The translations under genes and the position numbers were made by a program. From assembly GCA_964036155.1 (NCBI GenBank), contig OZ038423.1, forward strand, positions 40,315,249 through 40,379,248: a stretch of 64,000 nt of DNA. Direction: 5' to 3'. This document shows positions 35,301-47,798 of this stretch, in pieces. Origin of the DNA: Diploscapter coronatus (lineage: Eukaryota > Nematoda > Chromadorea > Rhabditida > Rhabditidae). How positions within the stretch are numbered: the first letter of the stretch is position 1; each line of letters starts with the position of its first letter. Below the pieces are notes generated by a model, which worked only from the letters and a program-made list of their open reading frames with translations, made no database searches and was not told the DNA's origin.

Positions 35301-38300
35301 AACTGCAATTCCGAACCTTCAAAATTCTAAGCTTCCCTGATGAAAATTTGTAAAAATGTTGAGATAAGCACTATTTCAGGGGATATCGCCTTACGATCCA
35401 CGCGATAATTCGACAGCCCTGTACATTCCAGACAGTGGCGAAATCTACGCGGCCACTGTGTCCGACTTCGTTGGCAACGATCCTCTCATTTATCGACGAA
35501 AACTCAACGAGGGGGAGAGAACTGGACTACGCACGCAAAGAGACGATGCACGGGTTCTGGATGGTAGGATTTTCAAAACCAATGTTCATTTACTAGTTCT
35601 TCTGATTCAGCACCGAATTTCGTAGCGACATTCGTCTATAAAGAGCACGTCTATTTCTGGTACAGAGAACGAGCGAGTGAAGCTGTCGACAACAACGAAG
35701 AACGACAGGTAGATATTCTCCTGTTCAAACATAAATTCTGTGAGGACATAAACGGTCTTTGGCAATTCCTTTTTGCTGCCATTGAATTGTATTTATTATT
35801 TTTTGAGTTTTAACTTTTGATAGAATCACAAATTTGATTAAATACTTTCAAATCATCACCTTTGAACACATGAGATTTTATTTTCTGATCGAAATAGTAT
35901 GGAGCTAGGTAGTTGTTACTGTGAATTGCGTGTCATTTCATAGCTTTTCCCGTTGTCAGCAAAAAAATTCGTCATGTTCTAAATGCGATTATGTGTATTT
36001 TCAAGACAAAAATTTCGCGCATCATAACTTTCTGTATCATTCGATTTGAACCTGCTAGATTATTTATTTGCAGGTCTATGCTCGAGTAGCCCGAGTGTGT
36101 TCGAATGACCGAGGCGGACCTCGGCCAGCGAGTGAACGATGGACTTCGTTTCTGAAGGCTCGACTCAACTGCTCTCTCGCTTCCCCCACTCCGTTCTACT
36201 TCAACGAACTCAAGGCCGTGTCCGATCCGATTCCCTCCACGAATGGGGATCACATCGTCTATGCTCTGTTCTCGACCCCCGACTCCCCCGTCCAGATGAG
36301 TGCGGTCTGCACGTTCTCTATGAAGAGGATACGGGAGGAGTTCGATCATGGCACATTCAAGAGACAGGTAAGATTGAAACTATCTAGTTGCCTTTTCAAA
36401 GGATGAAGAGAAGACATAAGATCATTTTCTTCTTTCTGAAAACAACACCATCTCGTTTCTTTCGGCTAAATTTCTATTCGAAAACTTGCAAACCTGGATG
36501 TGAATCGAGGGGAAAAGTGTCAACGTTTTAAGAGAAACACCGACTCGTTGTGGGAAGCGTTTCCTCGGTCAGAGATGCCCAAACCCCGTCCGGGCACTTG
36601 CGTCCCTGACTCAGTTCGTCTGCCCGAGGCGACCATCTCGTTTGTGCTGGCGAATCCCCTTATGCATAAGTGCATCAATTCCGTCAACGGCCCTCTGCTC
36701 ATTGAAGGAGTCGATCGGGCACAACTCACGCAAATCGCCGTTCTGCCACAGGTTCGATATTTGATATTTGAAAATTGAAAATTGGACTTATCCAAATGCA
36801 GTCATCGACTATTAAGAGTTCTATCGCTTTGACACTCGCAATATTCATCCTATCTTCTTGCATCAACATAATGAAACTCTTTTATCTCATTTTGAGTATA
36901 TTAGAATTGAACTTGTGTTTCTTTTCTTTGTGGAAAGCTCCGATCATTTTCCAATTAGCCTGGATTTTATAGCAGAAGGCTTTCAGATTCAATCGGTGAA
37001 CGGACAGAAATTTGATGTGATTTACTTGGGAACGGTGGATGGAAATGTGCTTAAAGTAGTGAACACAGGAGACAATGTGACTGTGGTGCAGACGACGAGG
37101 ATATTTGCACATCCACAGCCCGTGGTAAGGGATTCATTCATTGAACATTCGAAGATGAGTTTATTCAGGTGAACCTTCTTACAAAATCTCAACAACTTGT
37201 GGTTGTGTCATCGAATGAAATAGCCGCAATTGGAGTGCAACAGTGCGAGCAGCAGACCTCCTGCAGTCGATGTGTCCAGCTACAGGATCCACACTGTGCT
37301 TGGGATGTTAATTCGGGCAGGTCCGATTTCTTTCATATACGATTTTCAAAGGGTTGCATTAGATAATTTAAGTTTTATAACGAGTGTTCCTAACTTCATT
37401 TTCTGCAAACTCGTCATAAATATTCTGAGTATTATTTGTCGAATTTAAAGCAGAGAGATCTAATACTGTCCTAAAGGGTTATTTTTGAGATGCGTAAGCG
37501 AGTCGTCATGGAGTGGCGGTCATTTCATCCAGAACCTTGCAATGGGTCAATCGGAGCAGTGTCCTGATGGAATAGCCATTGACGATCCGTACTACATCGA
37601 CATGCCATCAGGGCGGGTGGAGAGACAGGGCTCGGCATACTCTGCACAGAGTCTGCTCCTTGGGTGCGTTCTCTGTATCATCATCACTGGATTAGCTGCT
37701 TTCTTGGTAAGTTTTCGAATCGAATTTTTGCAATTTCATTATTTTGGACTAATGAGAAAGGAAAATAAGAAAAAAACCAAGGATGTATGTCTTTGCGCAT
37801 AAAATGATAGCTGAACATTGTCAGAATTAAATCTAACCTTTTCACGTAAACAAATGAGCATTGTGGTTTGAATGGAGTTCTAAATAACTTCTGCAAGATA
37901 TACATTTTGTACGCAAAGACGTAGCTGATATCGTTGTTGTGCGCAACGACCGTTTCCCATTCACTTCGTTTTACTGGTCTTTTCCGTGATACAGTTGTTT
38001 TTTTTTCGATTTTTAAGATTTAATAATTTTCATCAATAAAAAAAAAGCGTGAACAAATGAGTTTGCAGGTCGGTTACCGAGTTGCAATCTGCCGTCGCGG
38101 TTTGTCTGACGCCGCTCACTCGGCAGCCTCCAGCAGTGGATCTGATTACTCCTTCGGCAGGGCTCGGCTGACTCGACACGATTCACTCACTGCCTGTGCA
38201 AAACTCGATCCTTATGCCGGTGTACCGCAACAAAAGGTTAGCAAAATGCTTGAATTTTATGAAACCTTCAAGCATCAGATATGAAAAACTATTATTTTGC

Positions 38301-38690
38301 AACAGTGTGAAAGAAAGTAAAGTTTATAATACTTCAGAAAATGATATTTTTTCTGAATTTTGCTTTTCATTTAAATCGTCAATTTGTGTGAGAAAATTTA
38401 AAGAAAAATATGCTTCCGAAGATATTTTGAAAGAAATAATAGTCAATCTGATAAAAACAGCAAATGAATTTGCCAAAACGATTTTTCAATTTCAGCAATC
38501 AGTGGATGCTACCTCGTTGGTTCTGTCGATGTCGCACCACATTTCCCAGGCCCCCTCCTCGCATCAAGCAATGTCCCAGTCTCAACATGCCAGTGGATTC
38601 ACGACCCCTCGCGATCGCAATGCCATCCTCACTTCCCTGCATCAGAGCACATTGCCCAGAGACTACAAAGTCAAGAAAGTTTATTTGTAG
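29395..38690 (+). CDS. Sema1: Class-1 transmembrane semaphorin, 714 aa
   Basis: Fourteen exons join in frame: 29395-29509, 33278-33380, 34716-34761, 34818-34880, 34999-35151, 35380-35563, 35611-35708, 36074-36367, 36533-36751, 36987-37124, 37169-37320, 37490-37706, 38069-38236 and 38496-38690. The first encodes a signal peptide (hydrophobic [18 protein letters not shown]). Sema-domain landmarks follow: [72 protein letters not shown] and [16 protein letters not shown] domain ([20 protein letters not shown]), one membrane segment ([20 protein letters not shown]) and a cytoplasmic tail of about 120 residues complete it. There is no Ig domain, which with the length defines invertebrate class 1, a plexin ligand in axon guidance. 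The first-exon link spans a 3.8-kb intron and rests on matching phase and domain logic. Confidence 0.95.
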
Positions 38691-38794
38691 TAGGTTTTCT
38701 GATGAATTTTTATCGTTTATCTTTCACGAAGTGAGTTCCCTCATAACACTCTTGGTTTACGAACCATATCCTCAAGAAAGTTCACTTTTTGAGA

Positions 38795-38800
38795 AATAAA
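38795..38800 (+). terminator. Probable semaphorin polyadenylation signal AATAAA
   Basis: AATAAA occurs 105 bp after the semaphorin stop codon, a typical 3' UTR distance for a compact genome. No cleavage site can be proven from sequence alone. Confidence 0.5.
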
Positions 38801-40475
38801 TTAACAGTAACTCAACAAACTCTGATTATAATCAAGATTCTCCTAAATCGATTTTTTTCATTCAAATGCACAAGTAATCAGAGCCAGTTGCAATTCAGTC
38901 TGTGATATTCTCATTGCTCTTGTTCTCTCTATTTCGCTATTTCTTCTTGTTCGACAAGGTGCCAAAGCGTGCTCTGCTTCTGTCTTCGAGTTACGCCCTC
39001 ATCGCAATACGTGTATGGACATTGTTCACTTGGAGCTCCGCTCCTCCTTCTCCCTCCTTCCTTTCCATTCTACATTCATCCTTACTTCATTCTAATCCAA
39101 TTCTAACTGAAATTTCCCTAGAAAATACCGGTTGAAAATTTCGAGTTCTATCTCAATTTCTGTGTGTTGAAAATGTTCAATTTTCAAAGTCGCAAAAATT
39201 ATGATTTCGAAAAATGAAAGGAGTTCTTTCTTTTGCGACTTTCTTTATATGAACATCATTTATCGTCAGATTTTTGGAGACTAAAAATCTTTCACATGAT
39301 GATAGATGGAAATCTTCATCTTTCTACTCCTATCTGTTGAATCTTTGATTGTGTTAAATTTTGTGACTGCATTTGGCATTCGAATTCTTCCTTTCGCAAT
39401 GATCTCAAATTGCTCATAAAAACAAAATTCAGTGATTATTTCGGAAATTTCAAGCTGTACTTCATAAGTTTTACGTGAATAATCATTGGATTTGCTAATT
39501 TTCTAATTGGTTTACATTTTAATCTTCTACTGTCACAATAGTACACAAACAGGGCTCTTATTTCGATGAAGATGCGTAATTTGTTCTGTGTAATTACGAG
39601 GAAATTGAATAAAAATTTATTATATTAAAAAAACTGTTGAATTTCGGTTGAAAAATCTCCATTTCCAGCGATATCTCTACCATTTTCTAGTCGATTTAAC
39701 TTTCATATACCCGTGAATTGTCTATTTGCCGTTCTTTTTCCTTCCACAATTTGCAATGGCCTTCAATCGAATCCCACTACAATTATTTACAACTCGAAAT
39801 CAAATTTGGGAGGTGAAAATTGCTGTGAGAATTGATTTTTCGCAGTGCATGAAGAAAACGTTTCCTCAAACTCGGTGCTAATCGGTCTGCTTCTGTTTCT
39901 CTTCGTGGATTTCGAACTCCATTGTCTCTCCCTCTGCAGTATATATTCATGCATAACATACCTTGGTTTCTCGCACATTTGGGGATTCGATTTTCCTTTT
40001 CCATAAATGGGCGAGGCCGTGTCAAAAGAGGGGATTAGTCGAGTTTACTCTTGCTTTTATTTGCTTCAAAGCGGCTCCTTTTTCTACTTTCTGCTTTCCC
40101 TGATGACTTTCTGAATTCTAAATCACTTCGTTCTCACTTTGCTTCAAATTCGACAATTTTTGTCACTTCTTCATTCTATCAAAGTCGTTCTTCCTTGCTC
40201 ATGTTTGTATCCATGCAGTTTGAATTCCCTCCTCATTCCCGCCTTTTTGTTATCGCTTATCTCGCTGTGTCATTCGAGCGTCTTTTCCCTGCCTTCCTTA
40301 TCGATTCCAGTTCTGCTGACTTTGTTTCATCCGAAATTCGTCCTCTCTTATCCCAATTTTCTTGCTTCTCGTCTCGGAATTTCGCAATTTGTGTCACCAC
40401 AATCGATATGTCACTCGTGCCCTTCTCCATTCCTCTGACAATCTCTGTCAATTCTTTGAAATGTTATAGTTTCAG
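38801..40475 (+). other. Intergenic region and probable TOG-gene 5' UTR intron
   Basis: About 1.7 kb without a recognisable exon. The first half is AT-rich. From about 40,030 the plus strand is C/T-rich up to the TTTCAG immediately before the TOG start codon, resembling the long introns of the other plus-strand genes. Confidence 0.45.
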
Positions 40476-43400
40476 ATGGCAGGAGCAGATGAGCAGCCAG
40501 GGGGAGTCGACTATTTCGACCTAATGGATCCCGTCGATGTCACTGCAAAGCTATCCAACAAATTCGAGGAATTGGTTAGTCTTCCAGCTTTTCCATATAT
40601 ACGATATGATTTTGATATAAAACAATGATATCTCTGATTAGACATTGGATATTTTATTGAAACGGCAACTAATGTTTGATGAAGTACGCAGTGATTGTTT
40701 TTTTTTTTAAATGACGCAGTTTCTTTCTGGAAAAGAGGTCTCACTTCATCATTTGACATAAAAAATATGTCAATTTATTGAAACTCACTCCGTTATTGCA
40801 CAATACGTTATTCGGTCAAATAAAAACTGTATGCAATGTACCGAAATAATGCAGAAAACTTTCAATCGATGCAGCAGCATTTGTCTTTCATCAACTATAA
40901 GATATATTCAACACTTTCCTAAATGACTTTCAACCGATTAAGGAGAGTTGATCAAATGCATGCAAATCAAGTGCTATTTCAGTTGTCATCGACAAAATGG
41001 CAGGAGCGAATCGAGGGAGTGGAGCTAATCTGCTCGCAGCTGGAGTCTCAACCGCGCGTGCTGCTCACAGACAGACTCGCTCAGGTCATCAAGGCCTTCA
41101 CTAAGGTTGGCATGGCTTCAATTGAAGAGTACCTGAGTGCAATGAAGTGATTGCAGCTGATCGAGAAGGATGTCAACATAAACGTTGAGGCCAAGGCAGC
41201 CACGACCCTAAAAGGGCTCGCCTTCGGAATGAGGAAGGATTTCGCGAGTTTTGTTCCGAAGGTTCGTTTTTTCCTCTGAAAAGAAAACAGCATTTCCATT
41301 TTTGAATGAGCTATTTTCCTCTTGCAAACTTTTGACCTTTCAGATAATGTCAGTTGCATTCGATAAACTGAAAGAGAAGAAGGCGACACTGCGCGAACCG
41401 TTACACGCGCTTCTCGATGCTGCTTCATACACAGTACATTCGAATATTTCTTTTGAAGAATTATCAGTCTATTGCAGGTGTCAATGACTGCCTACGCAGC
41501 ACAAATCGAGGAAGGCCTCTCGAACAAGAACCCGCAATCGAGGCATCAAACGGCTATGTTCCTATCCCGTCTCCTGGCTCAACACGACTCATCCACAGTG
41601 CCTGTTGAAGCCATCAAAGCAATTGCTCCTGTCTGTATTAAGGTTAGTTCCTCCTGCTTTTCTGCAAATTTCATTTGGAGCTATTTTAACTTGTCCTCTT
41701 TTCAAAAGTCTCAAAATCGAAAAATTCAAGATAAAGATTGATGAAAATTTGTACATTTCGGGGTTACTTCACTCGGAAAGATCGCGTTTTTTCTTTATCG
41801 TTGCTTTTCTCATAATTATGAATGTTCTCGAAACCTCGAATTATGAATCTGCCCACTCATTTGCATGTTTCATTCGCTTCATTCAGATCAGCAACGATTC
41901 CGACGGCGATGTCCGTTCAGCAGCCTTCCAGGTCATCGCTGCGATCTGGCGATGCATCGGAGAGGCTGCCGCCAAGCGACTCTTCGCTGAGGTCGCCAAT
42001 GACAAACTCAAAATGGACAAAGTAAAAATTGAATGAGTTTTCAAACTCAAGTAAAGGATTTGCAGGTAATGGAATGCCACGCGAAATTGCTAGAGGAGAA
42101 GGGCGAGAAGGGAGCTTCGATCGAAATGCTCAGACTGCACACCAATTTCAAGTCCATGCCTGCAGCAGCAGCGAAAACTGCAACTTTGGAGGTAGTATTT
42201 TAAACTTGATAAAGGAGAATAGAATAGAGAGAAAAATGTGTGAAATTCATTATTTGCTAGTCTTGTCAAATAAAATAATTTATTATTCAATCTGAATAAA
42301 ATCTTGCGCACAAAAATAACAATCTTGAAAATTTTTAACGGAACCAAATCATATTTATTAGCAGACTTGTCGATGGTGTGAAGAAGATCACGCGTTTCAA
42401 ACTTTTGCTTGCCTCTGACGTAGAATATCACTATCTTTCGACCATTTATAATTGCCATTAATATTCCATGGAAAAAAGTTGTTGTAAACAATCTAGATAT
42501 CATTTTCCGATTCAGAGCTGTTCTGGCGATGGTGGCGGTTCTGCCTCTGCCGCATCTGCGGAAATCGACCCCTGGGACTTGCTGGATGCAGTCGATTTGA
42601 CTCGCAAACTCGCCAACAATTTCGATGAATTGGTAATTTCTTCCACGTCTTCCCTTTGTTAGTTCCAATTCTTTTGCAGCTGAGTTCGAAGAAATGGCAG
42701 GAGCGAATCGAGGCGATCGAGTCGCTGACAGTGCAGCTCGAACCGTCTCCCAAAATACAACTAAATGACCGACTCGCGGACATAATCAAATCCCTTATCA
42801 AGGTATATTTTTTATTTTTCATCGATTTTTTCTTTTCAAATTTTGGGCTGTCTCATAACTCCCATTTTAAAGAAATAATAACCGTTGAAACTTCATAAAA
42901 GATGTTGAGCAGTTTAGTATAATGTCAGGAAATGCTTGAACGAAAATAGCGATGTTTAAAATTCTATTCTTTCATCAGCTTTCAGATAGTGACTATATTT
43001 TTTAAATGAAAATTCTTAATATGAATGCTGAAAGAATTTCTAGGCCAAACTAATAGTTTGTAAATAAGATCAATAGTCATGCAAACTTTCATTCTTTTAA
43101 TTTAATGTAATTTTTGAGAATATTTCAGGTAATCGAAAAAGACCTGAACATCAACGTGCAAGCTGCAGCTGCAAAGTCACTGACTGGAATGAGCTGTGGA
43201 CTCAGAACCGGATATTCTCCTTTCGTGCAGAAAGTAAGAACTATTTTTCTGAAATACATCTATAATTACTTTTATTTTCTTTTCTTTCAGACAATGTCTG
43301 TGTCATTCGACAAATTGAAGGAGAAAAAGGCAGCTCTGCGGGACCCACTCAATGCTCTGCTCGATGCAGTCTCAAATAATTCGGTAGACATTCTGAATAT

Positions 43401-45832
43401 CTTCATTTATTTTTCATTTTTTAAAATTATTTTCAGGCCCCCTGCACTCAATTCATCGATCAGTTGGAAGAAGGCCTGTCCAACAAAAATCCCCAGTCTC
43501 GTCTACAAACAGCCCTGTTCCTTTATCGCTATCTGACCTGTCACGACTCATCCACACTCCCTCTCGATTTCGTCAAAGGAATCGCTCCTTTCTGCATCAA
43601 GGTAATACCGTTTTGATTTTGAGATAAAAAAAACTAAATATTCCCTTATCATCACGAATCTTAACACTGCAGTGTGAGAAATGAACTCTTACAGTGTAAG
43701 TTTTCTACACCACTAACATACTTACTATTGTCAATATGAATACATTGAGAATGCATTGCCTTCATGAAACTTCTGAATACGCAAATATGCTTCAAATTAA
43801 AAAGAAAAACTTTTAGACAGCTTCGGACGCTGACGGCGATGTCCGCAATGCGATTTTGCAAGTGATGGCCGCTGTTTGGAGATGCATTGGAGAGGCTGCT
43901 GCGAAAAAGATCTTCGCTCAAATTGCAGAGGACAAAATCAAACTCGACAAGGTGAAATCGATTATTCTTTTGGAAATTTGCAATTTTAACCATTTTCAGC
44001 TGACAGAATGCTACACGAAGTTGGTCGAGGAGAAAGGAACGAGTGGAGCGACGACGGAAATACGCAGATTGCATGCGAATGCGGGAGGCAGACAGGCGGC
44101 TAATGCTTCTGCACAAAATGTATGGCTTTGAGATTTTGAAACCATAAATTCCCTGACCATGAGAGTATCATTTGATTTGCAAGAGCTCAATCGGGGGATC
44201 TTCTTCAACATTTGCTAAATCTCCCCACACTTGAATTTTGATGCATGAAATATATTAGCTCCTGTTTATGTTTATCTTTCAGTCCTCGGCTCCAAAACCG
44301 ACCCGTCCAGTTGCATCAGCCTCTGCTCGTCCATCGAACTCTTCCAGAACTTCGACTGCAGTTGCTCCTTCGAGCTCTGCGAGGAAGCCCATTCAGCCTG
44401 TGCCTGCAACGAGGCCAGTTCAGCAGACACCTAACAGACCTCCCGCTGCCGCCGGTTAGATCGTTATTTGATTTTATAGGTTTTCGGAATTCGAGTTTAC
44501 TTTTTTCGGAAAATTTCAGCATACAAAACTGGATTGTTTATTTGTTGTCATTCACATTTTCAAGACAAAAGCTAGTGAAAATTTAAAACCCCCAAAAAGC
44601 ATTCTATTTTTTCCGATATTAAACACAAAGTTAGATCGAAAATTGATCATTCCCTTTTCAGTCCCTCGTGTTTCATCAGCGCAACCCCGCCCTTCTGTTC
44701 CCTCAGCCCGACCAACTTCCAGACCATTTTCCTCTCAAACGGCAGCTACAGCAAGCACTCCTCGACCTCTGCCTGCCCAGAAAAATGCAGTAAGTGGGAG
44801 ACTATTTTGAATCAAGCCACGATTTTTATTACAATGAATAAGCCGGTTGAACAGCGACAAATTGGAATATGGATATGAAGAGGGTAGGGCTAGGGTAATG
44901 CAGAGTAAATTTATGTAGTATCAAAGTGATCAGTACGTCGAGCTGTACATTTTGATACATGATTTAGCCTATACAACCCTAACCACTACCCTCTTCATAC
45001 CCATTTTTCAATTCGTTACTACACTGAAGTATCCAAAAAGCCTTTTTCTCGAGTAAAAAATTCGTATTTTCTAATGATTTTTGTAATTCCAGTTGACCAC
45101 TGCAAATCGACCCAACATCGTTCGAACAGCAGCACAGCCACTCGCACAGAAAACAGGTCCTGTCCGAGTGACCGCGAGCAACGGAACTCTGCCCGGACAG
45201 GTCGAACAGCAACCACCTGCTGTTGTCTCTGGTGTAAGACAGTCTGTGCAGCAGACACAGATGAGAATGCCCCGAGAGCGGTCAGATCTGCAGAAAGGAC
45301 CTCGATCCACCTCCATTCCTCGACCATCCGGTTAGTCCACTACTTGTGACTATGCATAGAATCAGACCTAGGCAGACTGAAGAAAAATACAGGGGAACTG
45401 TGCACAGGAAATCCGACTAAATGTTTATCTAAGTCTGTATGAATGAGTGATTTCTTTGAGAGAAAAACGAGTAGAAAAGAGCCATTGGCTATGGATAAAA
45501 TTCGATGAAAATCAGTGACTAGGCAAAATCTCTATTTTGGCTAGTTTTGGTGCTAATTTGGAAAAAAACAGTATCCTTCAATACTGCAAGCAATGCTAAA
45601 TAGTTTGAGAAAATAGATCTTCTGCATCCTATTTCCCATGTTTTGATGAAAGCTTATGGATTTCGTTGGACAACTTTGACTTTGTTCTTTGAAGTTTAAA
45701 TTGCTCAGAATTATTTGTAAATTATTAGTATTTCAAGGTATCAAGCCTCCGTCCTCTGTCAGTCGACCTCCCTCTGCAGCAGTCGGCCCAACAGGTCTGC
45801 GACCGCCCACAGTTGGGTTGGCCAAGAAATGA
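40476..45832 (+). CDS. Two-TOG-domain XMAP215/ZYG-9-type microtubule regulator, 777 aa
   Basis: Eighteen exons join in frame: 40476-40574, 40983-41105, 41157-41261, 41344-41433, 41478-41642, 41887-42021, 42066-42191, 42516-42632, 42680-42802, 43129-43233, 43291-43383, 43437-43601, 43817-43951, 44000-44119, 44283-44454, 44662-44789, 45093-45330 and 45738-45832. Residues 15-280 and 290-560 are two TOG domains. Each has the tubulin-contacting Trp loop (SSTKWQERIE, SSKKWQERIE), NINV, DKLKEKKA, EEGLSNKNPQSR and WRCIGEAAAKK/R. The rest is a basic Ser/Pro/Arg-rich tail, a likely lattice-binding region, with a TSIPRP motif of the EB1-binding SxIP type. XMAP215 proteins speed microtubule growth at centrosomes and kinetochores. 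Two TOGs is few for an animal (ZYG-9 has three, chTOG five). The ATG sits directly after a 3' splice site. CLASP is an alternative family, but the TOG motifs fit XMAP215 better. Confidence 0.92.
44855..45020. repeat. Imperfect palindromic element, about 166 bp, in TOG-gene intron
   Basis: The left arm ATATGGATATGAAGAGGGTA and the right arm (reverse complement AAATGGGTATGAAGAGGGTA) pair over at least 25 bases. Pairing extends inward with gaps (GGGCTAGGGT against GTGGTTAGGGT, then GTATCAAA against GTATCAAA) and outward (CAAATTG against CGAATTG). The structure is MITE-like without coding capacity. It lacks the CAGGGGTG end of the hAT-like elements, so it is another family. Confidence 0.65.
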
Positions 45833-47081
45833 ACAGCAAATGACTATATCTGTACTGTGAGTGTTTTTATCACTTCATCAACGTATTTATTTCTCAAGAG
45901 ATTTTTACCTTTTGTTCATACTTACTCCGGCCAAAAATATCTGCTCATGTTGGTGTGTGTACGGTCTATTTATCCAATTCTCAAATTCACTTGCCTTCAA
46001 TCAGATTTTTGTGCAACTGAAAAGAATATTTATTAGAATTATTACTTTTTTCATTTCTTAATTTTTGCTCAGCTGCACAAAAACGCAAAATATCCTCCGT
46101 TTGTTCGCTTATCTGATCTCTAGTGATCCAAAACTTCTTTGAAAAATGTTTGAATAACTCAATTTTGACCTATATAGCATTTCGGCCAATAGATTCTACG
46201 GGTAAATGAAAGACATTGAATAATTCCAATCCCTCCTTCACTCTTGCTTTCGGCATAATGCTGATCTATCAGATTCTCTAGCCTATTTCATTCCGGTAAC
46301 ATATTTATTTCGACTGCGAGCATTATTCTCCCGAAATGAGGAAAGAAATAATAGAGAAATAGCGTATTTGAAGAAAGTGCTCACAGTTAAACATTAATTT
46401 TTTAATGATTATTGTCTGTCAAAATTGCAATAAACAAATATAGACATTCAAATCATCTATGACTCCGTTCAGTTGATATCTGTAAAGTAATAGAAAGCAT
46501 CAGACTTCTCAAAATTTGACTCGCAAATCAACCCACAGAAAATAGTGTACCTTTTCGAGTGGAGAAAAGAAGATGTGCTCTTTTACTCTCTCAATATAAC
46601 AATTATTATTTCTGCGGGTCGAATTTCGAGAGAAGTCTGGAAAGCATTCCTAAACTTCAAGATTGCTTCGAAGTTCAATTTTGTTAATTTTACCTCAGTG
46701 TGGTAACCCTATGAAAGTTTCGTGCCCTCTGTCCTCCAAAAACGTTCGTTTCACATTGCTCTTTCAAATTATTGATGTTCAGAATGACTGCCCGTCTTAT
46801 GCTTCATCTTCTTCCCTATAAAATGTGAGTCAGAAATTCGAAAACTTGCGTATTTGTAATCTTCATGGTCTATGCTATGACCTTCCTATCAAAAGTCAGA
46901 CAACATTTATATCGTCATTTTGCGTCTCTTTTCGAATTTCTTATCATTCGCTGGGTGCATTGTCATTGGCAGATTTAGTCACTCGGCATTTCATCGAGTG
47001 CACGTTGCCATATTTATTCAGGCCTTTCCATTACGAGTCTAGTATTTGTTTGGATTATTTTAGCAGAGGAAAATATTTTCA
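45833..47081 (+). other. TOG-gene 3' flank and H2A upstream region
   Basis: No exon is recognised. An AATAAA at 46429-46434 is a possible polyadenylation signal about 600 bp after the TOG stop. The remaining 650 bp should hold the promoter of the H2A-like gene. I see no TATA box or histone-type element that I would defend. Confidence 0.4.
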
Positions 47082-47798
47082 ATGGTGAAAAAGACAAAAA
47101 TTGTGAAGGCCTTTAATCTGGACATTACGACAGCTGGGGATAAATCATTGCCTGAAATTGGGGAAGACAAATTGCAAAGAAGGAGAAAAACCAAGAGGGA
47201 AAGCAAATCCGAGAAGGCAGGTCTGGTTTTGCCTGTGGCTAGAACTTGGAGATATCTCAAGAGGCAACTCATCAAAAGACGAATCCGATTGGATGCTGCT
47301 GTAAGAGCATTTATATCGTTTTCCTACATTTCGAAGATATTCACTTTGACAAATGACTATCATTATAATGAAGACCTTATAAATTTTACAAAAGAGAAGA
47401 TGCATGCGACATTCACGACATGATTTCTAGATTTATTTGACAGCGGTTTTGGAATATCTTATAGCTGAAATGCTGTTGGTAGCTGGCGAGGCAGCCAGTG
47501 ATAATGATGCAAAGAGAATTACCCCTAGGTTTCCTTTAAGATCTTCTGCATTTTTCAAATTTATTTCAGATTCGTATATCTGGCAGCTCAATTAGATGAG
47601 GAAATCCTTTCATTATTCAAAAATGTCATCATTCCGGATGCAGGAATTGTGCCCCATCCTAGCATTTCCTTTCCAAGTACACCTATCACAGAGGAGGAGA
47701 TGAAGAAGAAACATAAAGTTGACAATCTCTTTTCATACCATTATTATTTTGCTCAAGTTGCGAAGAAGAAAATGTTGAAAAAGCTATCCCGAAAATAA
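47082..47798 (+). CDS. Highly diverged histone H2A variant, 181 aa
   Basis: Three exons (47082-47300, 47431-47528, 47570-47798) join in frame to 181 residues; canonical H2A has about 130. Residues about 46-140 align without gaps to the H2A histone fold. [15 protein letters not shown] matches [35 protein letters not shown] matches [40 protein letters not shown] matches [27 protein letters not shown] matches GGVLPN. Four acidic-patch positions checked by alignment are kept (E56, E61, D90, E92); E64 is Leu. The L1 loop is rewritten (RIRLDAA for RVGAGAP). There is a basic 45-residue N-terminal tail and a 40-residue C-terminal extension rich in Lys and aromatic residues. Replacement-type variants, unlike replication histones, carry introns. 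A germline or sperm variant is a guess. An archaeal-like or NF-Y histone fold is less likely given the H2A-specific motifs. Confidence 0.85.

Noticed and set aside
42090..42668. A 192-codon minus-strand frame
   Set aside because: It runs antisense across two TOG exons and their intron, and its protein has no recognisable features.
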